Shown here: positions 41,063 to 51,298 of the stretch, piece after piece
Position numbering within the stretch: position 1 is the stretch's first letter
Layout of the letters: each line of letters starts with the position of its first letter
Assembly: GCF_003173615.1 (NCBI RefSeq)
Contig: NZ_QGNA01000004.1
Location: 62,001 to 126,000 of the forward strand
Reading direction: 5' to 3'
Source of the DNA: Falsiroseomonas bella
GTDB taxonomy: Bacteria; Pseudomonadota; Alphaproteobacteria; Acetobacterales; Acetobacteraceae
Length of the DNA stretch: 64,000 bases
Notes under the pieces: model-generated
What the model saw: the letters and a program-made list of their open reading frames with translations, nothing else
What the model was told of the DNA's origin: nothing
The model's database searches: none
Program-made: the position numbers and the translations under genes

Positions 41063-42244
41063 ATGAGGGTGCAACCGGGGGGTAGGGCGCGGCGGGTGAT
41101 GCTCGTCCTCGGGACGCGCCCCGAGGCCATCAAGATGCTGCCCGTGCTGGCGGCGCTGCGGGCGCGGCCGGGTTTCGCGCCTTTCCTGCTCTCCACCGGC
41201 CAGCATCGCGAGATGCTGGACCAGACCTTCGCCGCCTTCGGCGCCGCGCCGGACCAGGACCTCGGCGTCATGTCGCCGGGCCAGCCGCCGGCGGCGCTGT
41301 TCTCCCGCATCCTGCTCGGCGTGGCGGCGGTGCTGGAGCGCGAGCAGCCCGACCTGATGCTGGTGCATGGCGACACGACCACGGCGATGGCCGCGTCGCT
41401 CGCCGCCTTCTATGCGCGCATCCCGATCGGCCATGTCGAGGCCGGGATGCGCTCCTTCGACCTGGGCCGGCCCTTCCCGGAGGAGCTGAACCGCGTGGCG
41501 GTGGATGCGATGGCGACGCTGATGTTCGCGCCGACCGAGGCGGCCGCGGCCAATCTCCGGCGCGAATACAACGCGGGCGGGCGCATCATCGTCACGGGCA
41601 ACACGGGCATCGACGCGCTGATGGCGATGGCGATGCGGCTGGCGTCGGATCGGGCGCTCTCGGCGCGGACCGAGGCGATGCTGCCGCCGCTCGATCCCGC
41701 GCGGCGGCTGCTGGTGGTGACCGCGCATCGGCGCGAGAGTTTCGGGCGCGCACTGGAGGGACTTTGCGCGGCGCTGGCGGCGATCGCGGCGCGTGGCGAT
41801 GTCGAGATCGTCTGGCCGCTGCATTTGAACCCCGCGGCGCGCGGCCCGGCGCTGCGACGCCTGGCGGGCGTGCCGGGCGTCCACCTGATGGAGCCGCTGG
41901 ATTATGCCGGGATGGTCTGGCTCATGTGCCGCGCTGCGCTGCTGCTCACCGACAGCGGCGGGCTGCAGGAGGAAGGGCCGGCGCTTGGCAAGCCGGTGCT
42001 GGTGCTGCGCGACGTGACGGAACGGCCGGAGGCGGTGGCGACGGGCGTGGCGAAGCTGGTCGGGATGGAGCCGCGCGCGATCCGGGCGGAGGTGGCGCGG
42101 CTGCTGGACGACGGCGCCGCGTATGCCGCCATGGCGCGGCATGTCTTCCCCTATGGCGACGGCACCGCGGCGGCGCGCATCGCGGAGGCGATCGCCGACT
42201 GGGCGGCGCTGCGCACGGCGCCGGCGGCGCGGAGTGCGGCATGA
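41063..42244 (+). CDS. wecB: UDP-N-acetylglucosamine 2-epimerase (non-hydrolysing)
   Basis: This 393-residue enzyme interconverts UDP-GlcNAc and UDP-ManNAc. Signatures are 'VLGTRPEAIKMLPVLAAL' at the start, 'LMLVHGDTTTAMAASLAAFY', 'IPIGHVEAGMRSFDLGRPFPEE' (H-V-E-A-G-x-R), 'VTAHRRESFGRALEGL', 'LLTDSGGLQEEGPALGKPVLVLRDVTERPEA'-type segments and 'GDGTAA' near the end. Several starts are possible (GTG 41030, ATG 41063, ATG 41099). I used 41063; the homologous part begins near 41099. It overlaps wecC by ATGA. The pair makes UDP-ManNAcA for a surface polysaccharide, but no glycosyltransferase genes lie beside it. Confidence 0.91.
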   Translation: MRVQPGGRARRVMLVLGTRPEAIKMLPVLAALRARPGFAPFLLSTGQHREMLDQTFAAFGAAPDQDLGVMSPGQPPAALFSRILLGVAAVLEREQPDLMLVHGDTTTAMAASLAAFYARIPIGHVEAGMRSFDLGRPFPEELNRVAVDAMATLMFAPTEAAAANLRREYNAGGRIIVTGNTGIDALMAMAMRLASDRALSARTEAMLPPLDPARRLLVVTAHRRESFGRALEGLCAALAAIAARGDVEIVWPLHLNPAARGPALRRLAGVPGVHLMEPLDYAGMVWLMCRAALLLTDSGGLQEEGPALGKPVLVLRDVTERPEAVATGVAKLVGMEPRAIRAEVARLLDDGAAYAAMARHVFPYGDGTAAARIAEAIADWAALRTAPAARSAA

Positions 42245-43422
42245 GCCGCATCTGCGTGCATGGGCTCGGCCATGTGGGGCTGCCGACGGCGGCACTGCTG
42301 GCGCTGGCGGGGCATCCGGTGACCGGGCGTGACATCGCGCCGGATCTCGTCGCGCGCGTGAATGCCGGGGCCTCGGGCTTCGCGGAGCCGGGGCTGGATG
42401 CGCTGCTGGCGCGCGTCATCGGCTCAGGCGCGCTGCGCGCCTCCACGCAGGCGGTGCCGGCAGATGTACACATCATCGCCGTGCCGACGCCACTCGATGC
42501 CGCGCGACGCCAGGCGGATCTCTCCGCGGTGTGGCAGGTCGCCGCCGCCATCCTGCCGCTGCTGCGCGGCGACGAGCTGGTGGTGCTGGAGAGCACGGTG
42601 CCGGTGGGCACGACGGAGGCGCTGGCCGCGCGCCTGCCCGCGGGCGTCGCCGTGGCACATGTGCCGGAACGCGTGCTGCCCGGCCGCGCGCTGACGGAGC
42701 TGGTGCAGAACGACCGTGTCGTGGGCGGCGTGGATGCCGCCGCCGCCGGGCGCGCCGCCGCGCTCTACCGCGCCTTCGTGCGCGGGCAGCTGGTGGAGAC
42801 GGATGCGCGCACCGCGGAGCTGGTGAAGCTGGCGGAGAATGCGCATCGCGACGTGAACATTGCCTTCGCCAACGAAATCGCGGCGATCTGCGCGCGCGTC
42901 GGCGTGGATGCGCGCCGCGCCATCGCGCTGGCGAACCGCCATCCGCGCGTGGAGATCCTCTCGCCCGGCGCGGGGGTGGGCGGACATTGCATCCCGGTGG
43001 ACCCCTGGTTCCTGGCGCAGGCGGCGCCGGACGACGCCGTGCTGATCCGCGCGGCGCGGGCGGTGAACGATGCGGTGCCGCAGCGCGTGGTCGCGCGGGT
43101 GCGCGCCGCCTGCGCGCGCTACGCCGCGCCGCGCGTGGCCTGCCTCGGCCTGGCCTACAAGCCGGATGTGGAGGATGTGCGGGAGAGCCCGGCCGTGGCG
43201 GTGGTGCAGGCGCTGCTGGCCGATGGCTTTCCGGTCAGCGTCAGCGATCCCTTCGTGAGCGAGGTGCCGAACGGTGCGGTGCTGCGCGATGCGGCGGAGG
43301 CTATCGCGGCGGCGGATGTCGTGGCCGTGCTGGTGCCGCACACGGCGTTCCGGGCGCTGGATGCGCGGCTGTTCCGCGGCAAGGCGGTGGTGGATCCGGT
43401 GGGGTTGTTGGCGGGCGGGTAA
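42241..43422 (+). CDS. wecC: UDP-N-acetyl-D-mannosamine dehydrogenase-type nucleotide-sugar dehydrogenase
   Basis: This 393-residue NAD-dependent dehydrogenase oxidises a UDP-sugar to its uronic acid. The N-terminal Rossmann motif is 'ICVHGLGHVGLPTAALLAL' (GxGxxG variant). 'ESTVPVGTTEALAARLP' and 'HVPERVLPGRALTELVQND' are WecC/Tyv-like. 'LVKLAENAHRDVNIAFANE' carries the catalytic Lys and Asn, and 'GAGVGGHCIPVDPWFLAQ' the catalytic Cys. 'LGLAYKPDVEDVRESPA' is in the C-terminal domain. The coupling to wecB (ATGA overlap) argues for UDP-ManNAc as substrate. The stop is followed by a palindromic repeat and the convergent glmS. Confidence 0.9.
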   Translation: MSRICVHGLGHVGLPTAALLALAGHPVTGRDIAPDLVARVNAGASGFAEPGLDALLARVIGSGALRASTQAVPADVHIIAVPTPLDAARRQADLSAVWQVAAAILPLLRGDELVVLESTVPVGTTEALAARLPAGVAVAHVPERVLPGRALTELVQNDRVVGGVDAAAAGRAAALYRAFVRGQLVETDARTAELVKLAENAHRDVNIAFANEIAAICARVGVDARRAIALANRHPRVEILSPGAGVGGHCIPVDPWFLAQAAPDDAVLIRAARAVNDAVPQRVVARVRAACARYAAPRVACLGLAYKPDVEDVRESPAVAVVQALLADGFPVSVSDPFVSEVPNGAVLRDAAEAIAAADVVAVLVPHTAFRALDARLFRGKAVVDPVGLLAGG

Positions 43423-43449
43423 GGCGCGAGCGATGAATACGGGTGCGCT

Positions 43450-43488
43450 GCCCCCACCCCGGCCCTCCCCCGTGAACGGGGGAGGGAG
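43450..43488 (+). repeat. GC-rich palindromic element, copy 3 (between wecC and glmS)
   Basis: CCCTCCCCCG at 43463-43472 and CGGGGGAGGG at 43477-43486 form a perfect 10-bp stem with loop TGAA, preceded by CCCCCACCCC. It nearly matches copy 1. Here it sits between two convergent genes and could work as a bidirectional terminator hairpin, although there is no T-run on either side. Confidence 0.78.
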
Positions 43489-43493
43489 AAGAG

Positions 43494-45317
<1,824 letters not shown>

Positions 45318-45538
45318 GCGGTGTGGCCTCCTTGTCCGCGCTCGGCCGCGAGGGCCTTACATTAACCGTAACGCCGCCCGGGCGGAATGCCGCGGCGCAG
45401 CAGGAACGGGTCACGACCTGTTTCCCGACCTTTCGGCCCACCCTTCGGCCCGCATGGCTGCCCGGCGCAACCATGGATTGACCAGGGCACGGCCGCGGCG
45501 CAGCCTCACATCCCTCGCCCCGCAGGAGCCCTGCCGGC

Positions 45539-46774
45539 ATGGCTGCCGCCCCGCCGCCCGACCAGGCACAGACGGGCCGGGATGCGCGGATCATCGCGCT
45601 GATCGGCACCGGGCACTTCCTCAGTCACTTCTACATGCTCTGCCTGCCGCCCCTGTTCCTGGTGTGGCGGGACGAGTTCGACGTCTCCTATGCGCAGCTC
45701 GGTCTTGCCGTTGCGTTGATGAGCGCGGTGACGGCGGCGCTGCAGACCCCGGTGGGCTTCCTGGTGGACCGCTACGGGGCGCGCCCCTTCCTGGTCGGCG
45801 GGGTGCTGCTGATGGCGCTCTCGATCGCGGCGATGGCCTTCGCGCCGGGCTACTGGGCGATCCTGCTGCTGGCGCTGCTGTCTGGTGTCGGCAATTCGGT
45901 GATCCACCCGGCCGACTACGCGATCCTCGGCGCCTCCATCGACCGCGCGCGCATCGGGCGGGCCTTCGCCCTGCACACCTTCACCGGTAATCTCGGCTTC
46001 GCCTTCGGCCCGCCGGTGATCGCGGCGCTGCTGCTGGTGATGGACTGGCGGCCGGCGCTGCTGATCCTCGGCCTGCTCGGCGTGCCGGTGGCGGCGGCGA
46101 TCCTGTGGCAGAGCCGCATCCTGCAGGACCAGGCGAAGCCCAAGGATCGCGGCGCGCAGCCGAGCGGGCGCGAATTGCTGCTGTCGCGCCCGATCCTGCT
46201 GTTCTTCGGCTTCTTCCTGCTCTCCGCCATGGCGGGCACCGCGATCCAGGCCTTCTCGATCACCGTGCTGGGCAAGCTGTGGGGCACGCCGGTCGCCGTC
46301 GCCTCGCTGGCACTGACCGGCTACATGGCCGGCGCGACGGGGGGCACGCTGGTGGGCGGCTGGTTCGCCGACCGCTACACGCGGCACTTCGCCTTCATCG
46401 TCGGGCTGACCTGCGCGGCCGCGGCGCTGCTGATGGCGCTCGGCACCGTGCCGATGCCGGACTGGCTGATCCCGCTGGTCGCGGGCGCGGCGGGGCTGGC
46501 CATGGGCGCCTCCCGCACGCCGCGCGACGTGATGCTGAAGGAAGCGGTGCCGCCGGGGCAGATGGGCAAGGTGTTCGGCTTCGTCTCCTCCGGGCTGCCG
46601 CTTGGCGGCGCGATCACGCCGGTGCCCTTCGGCTTCCTGATCGATCTCGGCCTGGCCTGGCTGGTGCTGCCCGCCGCGGCGGCGCTGCTGCTGGCCTCCC
46701 TGCTCTGCATGGGCGGCGCGGCGGAGGCCGCGCGGCGTGCCCGGCCGGTGTCGCCGCCGCTGCCGGCGGAGTAG
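45539..46774 (+). CDS. MFS transporter, fosmidomycin-resistance (FSR)-like
   Basis: This 411-residue protein has twelve predicted helices. It begins after a 16-residue polar leader with 'RIIALIGTGHFLSHFYMLCLPP', a His-containing helix 1 typical of FSR-like exporters. 'TPVGFLVDRYGARPFLVGG' is MFS motif A, and 'SGVGNSVIHPADYAILGASI' (with H-P) is a further FSR feature. 'GGWFADRYTRHFAFIVG' is the second-half motif A. The substrate is unknown; related proteins export drugs or sugars. The TRIC gene follows after 3 bases, so the two are co-transcribed. Confidence 0.86.
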   Translation: MAAAPPPDQAQTGRDARIIALIGTGHFLSHFYMLCLPPLFLVWRDEFDVSYAQLGLAVALMSAVTAALQTPVGFLVDRYGARPFLVGGVLLMALSIAAMAFAPGYWAILLLALLSGVGNSVIHPADYAILGASIDRARIGRAFALHTFTGNLGFAFGPPVIAALLLVMDWRPALLILGLLGVPVAAAILWQSRILQDQAKPKDRGAQPSGRELLLSRPILLFFGFFLLSAMAGTAIQAFSITVLGKLWGTPVAVASLALTGYMAGATGGTLVGGWFADRYTRHFAFIVGLTCAAAALLMALGTVPMPDWLIPLVAGAAGLAMGASRTPRDVMLKEAVPPGQMGKVFGFVSSGLPLGGAITPVPFGFLIDLGLAWLVLPAAAALLLASLLCMGGAAEAARRARPVSPPLPAE

Positions 46775-46777
46775 CGC

Positions 46778-47425
46778 GTGGATCCGCTGGACGCGGCGCT
46801 GCGGCTGCTGGACTGGATCGGGATCGCGGCCTTCGCCGCCTCCGGTGCGCTGGTCGCCAGCCGCAAGCAGATGGATGCGGTGGGCTTCATGCTGATCGCC
46901 TGCGTCACCGGCTTCGGCGGCGGCACGCTGCGCGACCTGCTGCTGGGCCGCACGCCGCTGTTCTGGCTGGCGCGGCCGGAGCTGCTGGCCATCGCCGCGG
47001 GCGCGGCGCTGATCGTTTTCTTCACCGCGCATCTGGTGGAAAGCCGCTTCCGCGCGCTGCTCTGGGTGGATGCCGTGGGCATGGCGCTCTACGCCGTGGT
47101 GGGCGCCGAGATCGCGCTGATCGCCGGCGCCGATCCCTGGGCCGCCGTGCTGCTCGGCGTGATCACGGCGACGGCGGGCGGCATCGTCCGCGACGTGATC
47201 TGCAACGAGCTGCCGCTGATCCTGCGCCGCGAGATCTACATCACCGCCGCCGCGGCGGCGGCCGTGACCTATGTGGCGCTGCGCCTGGCGCCGCTGCCGC
47301 GCGATGTCGCGCTGGTTTCCGGCATCCTGATCGGCTTCGCGATCCGGGCCGCGGCGATCGTGAAGGGCTGGTCGCTGCCGGCCTACAAGTCGCGGCCCGC
47401 GCGGGACTATCCCGACCGCCGCTGA
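46778..47425 (+). CDS. TRIC (trimeric intracellular cation channel)-family protein, YadS/UPF0126 type
   Basis: This 215-residue inner-membrane protein consists of two internal repeats of about three helices. Each repeat has a Gly-rich bend: 'GFGGGTLRDLLLGRTPLFW' and 'TATAGGIVRDVICNELPLIL' (G-G-x-x-R-D). This pattern defines prokaryotic TRIC homologs, which form K+-permeable trimers. The start is GTG 46778, three bases after the MFS stop; no ATG gives the complete first helix (LLDWIGIAAFAASGALVAS). Association with the MFS exporter may be for counter-ion flux, which is inference. Confidence 0.9.
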   Translation: MDPLDAALRLLDWIGIAAFAASGALVASRKQMDAVGFMLIACVTGFGGGTLRDLLLGRTPLFWLARPELLAIAAGAALIVFFTAHLVESRFRALLWVDAVGMALYAVVGAEIALIAGADPWAAVLLGVITATAGGIVRDVICNELPLILRREIYITAAAAAAVTYVALRLAPLPRDVALVSGILIGFAIRAAAIVKGWSLPAYKSRPARDYPDRR

Positions 47426-47839
47426 TCAGCCGCAGCGGCCGGCGGCGTCCGGTGTTTCGAAGCCTTCGAACTCGGCCTCGTGCGAGGCTGCCTCGACCCA
47501 GAGCAGCCGTTGGGCGCCGGGCAGGATGTGCGCCTCCCCGGCGATCAGGCGGCTGCTGTCCAGCGCGGCGACGCGGCTATAGGTCAGGGACACGCCGTCC
47601 GGCCCGAGCCGCCAGGCTCGCACCGGCAGGATGCGGCAGAACAGCAGCAGGCGGACCGCCATCCGGCCTGTGCCATCCGCGCCCAGGAACAGGCGTGCGG
47701 CGCCGCCATCGCCGCGCAGCCGCGCGGTGCGGCCGATCCAGTCACGGAAGGGCGGAACCGGGAGCGGCGCGGCCTTCGCGATGCCGGGCAGGGCCAGCAT
47801 CGGCACGGCCAGCACCGAACGGCGCGCGGGATGCATCAT
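47426..47839 (-). CDS. Small secreted hypothetical protein
   Basis: This 137-residue product has a signal peptide ('RRSVLAVPMLALPGIAKAAP', with twin Arg at 6-7, so Tat export is possible). After the likely cut near 'AKAAP' the mature ~113 residues contain beta-rich stretches ('RLFLGADGTGRMAVRLLLFC', 'VRAWRLGPDGVSLTYSRVA'). No lipobox is visible. I do not recognise a family. The stop abuts the convergent TRIC gene with no gap (47425/47426), and the next minus-strand gene ends 51 bases upstream of its start. The consistent codon pattern and signal make it a credible gene. Confidence 0.62.
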   Translation of the reverse strand: MMHPARRSVLAVPMLALPGIAKAAPLPVPPFRDWIGRTARLRGDGGAARLFLGADGTGRMAVRLLLFCRILPVRAWRLGPDGVSLTYSRVAALDSSRLIAGEAHILPGAQRLLWVEAASHEAEFEGFETPDAAGRCG

Positions 47840-47889
47840 GGCGGCGCACAGTCTGCCACGTCGCGCCGGAGCGCAGCATGCTCAAAGCG

Positions 47890-49002
47890 TTACCAATAGT
47901 TGCAGCGCAACCACTCCGCCACGATCCGCCCGCCCCGGAGCACGTGGTAGCGGTCATGCGCCGCGGCAGTGAGGCAGGCATGGTTCGGCACCACGCGCAG
48001 GCGGGCGCCGACCGGCAGCCGGTCGAAGGGCAGGGGGGCGTCGCCGGCGGCGCGGACCTCGCCATGTTCCTGATGAACGCGCACCACCATCGCCTCGCCC
48101 GGCAGCGGCTTTCCCTCGAGGTCCAGCACGCGGCCGAATTGCCAGTCGCGCGGCGCGTTCTGGGTGCTGCGGTCCTTCGACAGCGCGAGCGCGCCCGCGT
48201 CCAGCAGCACCGTGCCGCGCGCGGGATAGCGGCCGATCACGCTGGCCAGCACCGAGACGGCGATGTCCTCCAGCGGATGGGTGCCGATCTGCGCCTGGAA
48301 GAGGTCGCCCAGCATGTAGACGCCCGCGCGCATCTCCGTGACGCCTTCGAGGTGCTTCGCATAGAGCGCCGTGGGGGAGGCGCCGGCCGAGACGATCCGC
48401 ACCGCATGCCCCGCGGCGCGCAGCCGCTCCGCGGCGCGCACCACGCCGGCGCGCTCGATCTCCGCGATGGCTTCCATCTCCGCCACGCTGCGCCCGGCAT
48501 AGGAATGCCCGGAATGGGAGGCGACGCCCGCCAGGCGCAGGCCGAGCGCGGCGCCGATGGCGAGCAGGTCGTCGCTCTCGGGCGCGACGCCGGCGCGGGC
48601 CTCGCCGACATCCACCTCGATCAGCGCCTCGATGGGGCCGGGATGCGCGGCGATGGCGCGGGCGGTGTCGAGGTCGTCGGTGATGACCTTCACGGCATTG
48701 CCCGCGGCGTTCAGCGCGGCGACGGCGTCGAGCTTCGCCGGCACGATCCCGACGGCGTAGATCTGGTCCCGGAAGCCGTGGTCGGCGAAATAGCGCGCTT
48801 CCGCCAGCGTGCTGACGGTGATCGGCCCCTTGCCGGGGGCGGCCATGTCCGCGACCTGGGCGTTCTTCGCGGTCTTCATGTGCGGCCGCAGGATCACGCC
48901 GGGATGCCGCGCCACCGCCGCCGCCATGCGCGCGATGTTGCGCTCGAGGATGTCGAGGTCGAGCAGCAGGCAGGGCGTGGGGAGCCCGAGAAGGTCGCTC
49001 AT
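47890..49002 (-). CDS. D-threonine aldolase/D-serine dehydratase-family PLP enzyme
   Basis: This 370-residue fold-type III PLP enzyme of the DSD1/D-TA family opens 'GLPTPCLLLDLDILERNI', then 'VILRPHMKTAKNAQVADM' with the PLP-binding lysine (first Lys of R-P-H-x-K-T). 'EVDVGEARAGVA', 'GHSYAG' and 'VSAGASPTALYA' follow. The C-terminal beta domain ends 'RVVPNHACLTAAAHDRYHVL', whose His and Cys are the metal ligands in D-serine dehydratase-type enzymes. These enzymes act on D-3-hydroxy amino acids. It overlaps the threonine synthase-like gene by ATGA, which implies a joint role in hydroxy-amino-acid metabolism. Confidence 0.87.
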   Translation of the reverse strand: MSDLLGLPTPCLLLDLDILERNIARMAAAVARHPGVILRPHMKTAKNAQVADMAAPGKGPITVSTLAEARYFADHGFRDQIYAVGIVPAKLDAVAALNAAGNAVKVITDDLDTARAIAAHPGPIEALIEVDVGEARAGVAPESDDLLAIGAALGLRLAGVASHSGHSYAGRSVAEMEAIAEIERAGVVRAAERLRAAGHAVRIVSAGASPTALYAKHLEGVTEMRAGVYMLGDLFQAQIGTHPLEDIAVSVLASVIGRYPARGTVLLDAGALALSKDRSTQNAPRDWQFGRVLDLEGKPLPGEAMVVRVHQEHGEVRAAGDAPLPFDRLPVGARLRVVPNHACLTAAAHDRYHVLRGGRIVAEWLRCNYW

Positions 49003-50117
49003 AGCGTGATCCCCAGCATCTCCGCGTAGCGCTGCGTGGATTTCAGGCCGGTGCCGGTCAGCACCACCACGGTCGTCTCCGCCGCGCCGATTCTTTTGTG
49101 CGTCACCAGCTTCGTGAACGCCGCCGCGGCCTGGGCGCAGGTGGGCTCGACATAGACGCCGGTGCGGGCCAGCGCGAGCGAGGCCTCCGCGATCTCGGCT
49201 TCCTCCAGCAGCACGGCGCCGCCGCCGCTTTCGCGCAGCGCCGTCAGGCATTCCGGCAGGCGCAGCGGCTGGGCGATGGCGGTGCCTTCCGCGATGGTCG
49301 GCTTCGCGGCTTCCGCCGGCAGGCCGAGCGCGGCACGGGCGATTGGGCCGCAATTCGCCGGCTGCGCCGCCCAGATGCGCGGCAGCTTCGCGATCTGCCC
49401 GGCCCGCAGCAACTCGGAAAAGCCGAGCCAGCAGCCCAGCACGTTCGACCCCGCCCCGCAGGGCACGATGACGTTGTCGGGGGCAGTGAACGAAAAATCC
49501 TCCCACAGCTCGTAGGCGAGCGTCTTGGTGCCCTCCAGGAAGAAGGGATGCCAATTGTGGCTGGCGTAGAAGATTTCGCTCGCCTTGTTCAGCGCGGCAT
49601 CGGCGCAGTCCTGGCGGGAGCCGGGGATCAGCTCGATCGCCGCACCCGCGGCGCGGGACTGCACGGTCTTGGCCGGGCTGGTGCTGGCCGGGACGAAGAT
49701 GGTCGCGGCCATGCCGCCGGCCGCGGCATAGGAGCTGACCGCCGCGCCGCCATTGCCCGAGGAATCCTCCAGCACGGCCGCAATGCCCTGGTCGCGCAGC
49801 AGCGACAGCATCACGGAGGCGCCGCGATCCTTGAAGCTGCCGGTCGGCATGAACCATTCGCATTTCAGCAGCGCCGTGCCGCCGGGCAGCGCCCGCTCCA
49901 CCAGCGGGGTGCAGCCCTCGCCCATGCTGATCGGGGCCTTGGGGGCGAAGGGGAAGGCGGCGGCGTAGCGCCAGATGCTGCGCACGTCCCGCGCGATGTC
50001 ATCGCGGGAGATTCCCTTGCGGGGCGTCAGCATCAGCGGCTCGCGGGCATCGCCGCACCAGCGCGGCGCATCGAGCGGCCAGGTGCGGCTGGTGCGGGGG
50101 TCGAGGTAGCTCTGCAT
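48999..50117 (-). CDS. Threonine synthase-like PLP enzyme
   Basis: This 372-residue fold-type II PLP enzyme carries the PLP lysine K96 in 'MPTGSFKDRGASVMLSLL'. The substrate Asn loop is 'EDSSGNGGAAVSSYAAAGG', and the phosphate-binding Gly loop is near 'IVPCGAGSNVLGCWLGF'. The N-terminus 'YLDPRTSRTWPLDAPRWCGD' and 'SMGEGCTPLV' are like ThrC. It could be a true threonine synthase, but the coupling to a D-hydroxy-amino-acid enzyme and the lack of hom or thrB suggest a catabolic dehydratase/lyase role instead. ATG at 50115-50117 has AAGGGAGAG upstream; the longer frame (to 50153) adds 12 residues that overlap the promoter region of the divergent M20 gene. Confidence 0.83.
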   Translation of the reverse strand: MQSYLDPRTSRTWPLDAPRWCGDAREPLMLTPRKGISRDDIARDVRSIWRYAAAFPFAPKAPISMGEGCTPLVERALPGGTALLKCEWFMPTGSFKDRGASVMLSLLRDQGIAAVLEDSSGNGGAAVSSYAAAGGMAATIFVPASTSPAKTVQSRAAGAAIELIPGSRQDCADAALNKASEIFYASHNWHPFFLEGTKTLAYELWEDFSFTAPDNVIVPCGAGSNVLGCWLGFSELLRAGQIAKLPRIWAAQPANCGPIARAALGLPAEAAKPTIAEGTAIAQPLRLPECLTALRESGGGAVLLEEAEIAEASLALARTGVYVEPTCAQAAAAFTKLVTHKRIGAAETTVVVLTGTGLKSTQRYAEMLGITL

Positions 50118-50167
50118 GGGTGGCACTCTCCCTTGCGGGCCGCCGCCGGGCAAGCGAGGCTTCGGGC

Positions 50168-51277
50168 ATGCCAGACCTGACAGACCCCGTCCTGAAGCTC
50201 GCCGCGGACCTCGTCGCCATCGACAGCCGCAGCTTCGTCTCCAACATCCCCGTCGCGGACCGCATCGAGCGCGAGCTCGCCGGCTTCGACCTGGAGCGGC
50301 TGGACTACGTGGACGCGAACGGCGTCGCGAAGCGCGCGCTGGTGGCGCACAGGGGGCCGAAGGGCGGCTATGCCCTCTCCGGCCACATGGACACCGTGCC
50401 GGCGACGGGGTGGGAGAGCGACCCCTGGGCGCCGCGGCTGGACGAGGCGGGGCTGCTGCACGGCCTCGGCAGCGTGGACATGAAGGGGCAGGTGGCGGCG
50501 GCCATCGTCGCCGCGCAGCAGGCGCCGACGAGCGTGCCGGTGACGCTGCTGATCACGTCGGATGAGGAGACGACCAAGGGCGGCGCCGCGCGCATTGCGA
50601 AGGAGAGCCGGCTTGCCCGGTCGCTCGGCCTCAAGGGCATCATCGTGGCGGAGCCGACGAGCCTGGCGCCGGTGCGCGGGCATCGCAGTCACATCGCCTT
50701 CATGGCGATCGCCCGCGGCGTGCAGGCGCATTCCTCCACGGGCAAGGGCGAGAACGCGAACTGGAAGCTGCTGCCCTTCCTCGCCGCAATGCGCGGCATG
50801 TTCGACCGGCTGCGCAGCGATGTGTCGCTGCAGGATGCCGACTACGAGCCGCCCTTCTCCGACTTCAACCTGGTGCTGGACAACCACGGCACGGCGCTGA
50901 ACGTGACGGTGGCGAAGGCGACGGCCCACATCAAGTTCCGCTACAGCGCGAAGGTGGATCCCACGCCGGTGGTGGATACGGTGCGCGGCGCCGCGAAGGA
51001 TGCCGGTCTGGAGTTGCAGGAGCAGTGGGAGGGAAGGCCGCCCGAGCTGCCGGCGGATCATCCGCTGGTGACGCTGGGGATCAGGTTGAGCGGCAAGCCG
51101 CCGCGCACGGCGCCCTACGGCACGGATGCCAGCGAGTTGCAGGCGCTGGCGCCCTGCCTGGTGCTGGGGCCGGGCGATGTGGGCCTGGCGCATACGCCGC
51201 GCGAGAGCGTGCGCGCGGCGGAACTGGTGGCGGCGGTGCCGCTGTTCGCGAAAGTGCTGGCGGCCGGCGCGGGGTAA
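50168..51277 (+). CDS. M20-family metallo-deacylase (ArgE/DapE/LysK-like)
   Basis: This 369-residue two-zinc hydrolase has metal and catalytic residues in 'YALSGHMDTVPATGW' (His-x-Asp), 'GLGSVDMKGQVAAAI' (bridging Asp), 'LITSDEETTKGGAARI' (Glu-Glu) and 'GLAHTPRESVRAAELV' near the end (His). 'ARGVQAHSSTGKGENANW' is the dimerisation-domain His. It resembles acetylornithine/LysW-type deacetylases and removes an acyl group or a terminal amino acid. ATG 50168 begins 'MPDLTDPVLKLAADLVAID'. It is divergent from the threonine synthase-like gene with 50 bases between starts, so they may share control. The stop codon is inside a strong hairpin. Confidence 0.88.
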   Translation: MPDLTDPVLKLAADLVAIDSRSFVSNIPVADRIERELAGFDLERLDYVDANGVAKRALVAHRGPKGGYALSGHMDTVPATGWESDPWAPRLDEAGLLHGLGSVDMKGQVAAAIVAAQQAPTSVPVTLLITSDEETTKGGAARIAKESRLARSLGLKGIIVAEPTSLAPVRGHRSHIAFMAIARGVQAHSSTGKGENANWKLLPFLAAMRGMFDRLRSDVSLQDADYEPPFSDFNLVLDNHGTALNVTVAKATAHIKFRYSAKVDPTPVVDTVRGAAKDAGLELQEQWEGRPPELPADHPLVTLGIRLSGKPPRTAPYGTDASELQALAPCLVLGPGDVGLAHTPRESVRAAELVAAVPLFAKVLAAGAG

Positions 51278-51292
51278 ACCGCGCCGGCCGCC
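51259..51292. terminator. GC-rich hairpin between M20 gene and RTX gene (bidirectional terminator candidate)
   Basis: GGCGGCCGGCGCGG (51259-51272) and CCGCGCCGGCCGCC (51279-51292) form a perfect 14-bp stem with a 6-base loop, GGTAAA, that contains the M20 stop codon. It lies between two convergent genes. No T-run follows on either strand. A shorter version with nearly the same bases recurs at 53892-53923 behind the second paralog. Confidence 0.6.
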
Positions 51293-51298
51293 GTCGGG

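Noticed and set aside
45318-45538. glmS ribozyme or other riboswitch before glmS
   Set aside because: glmS ribozymes are known from Gram-positive bacteria and related groups. Nothing like its core is visible, and an ordinary AAGGAGG site is present.
46105-49029. A 974-codon open frame on the + strand
   Set aside because: It overlaps the MFS and TRIC genes in another frame and the PLP gene on the other strand; its product has no recognisable domain. GC-rich DNA produces long spurious frames.
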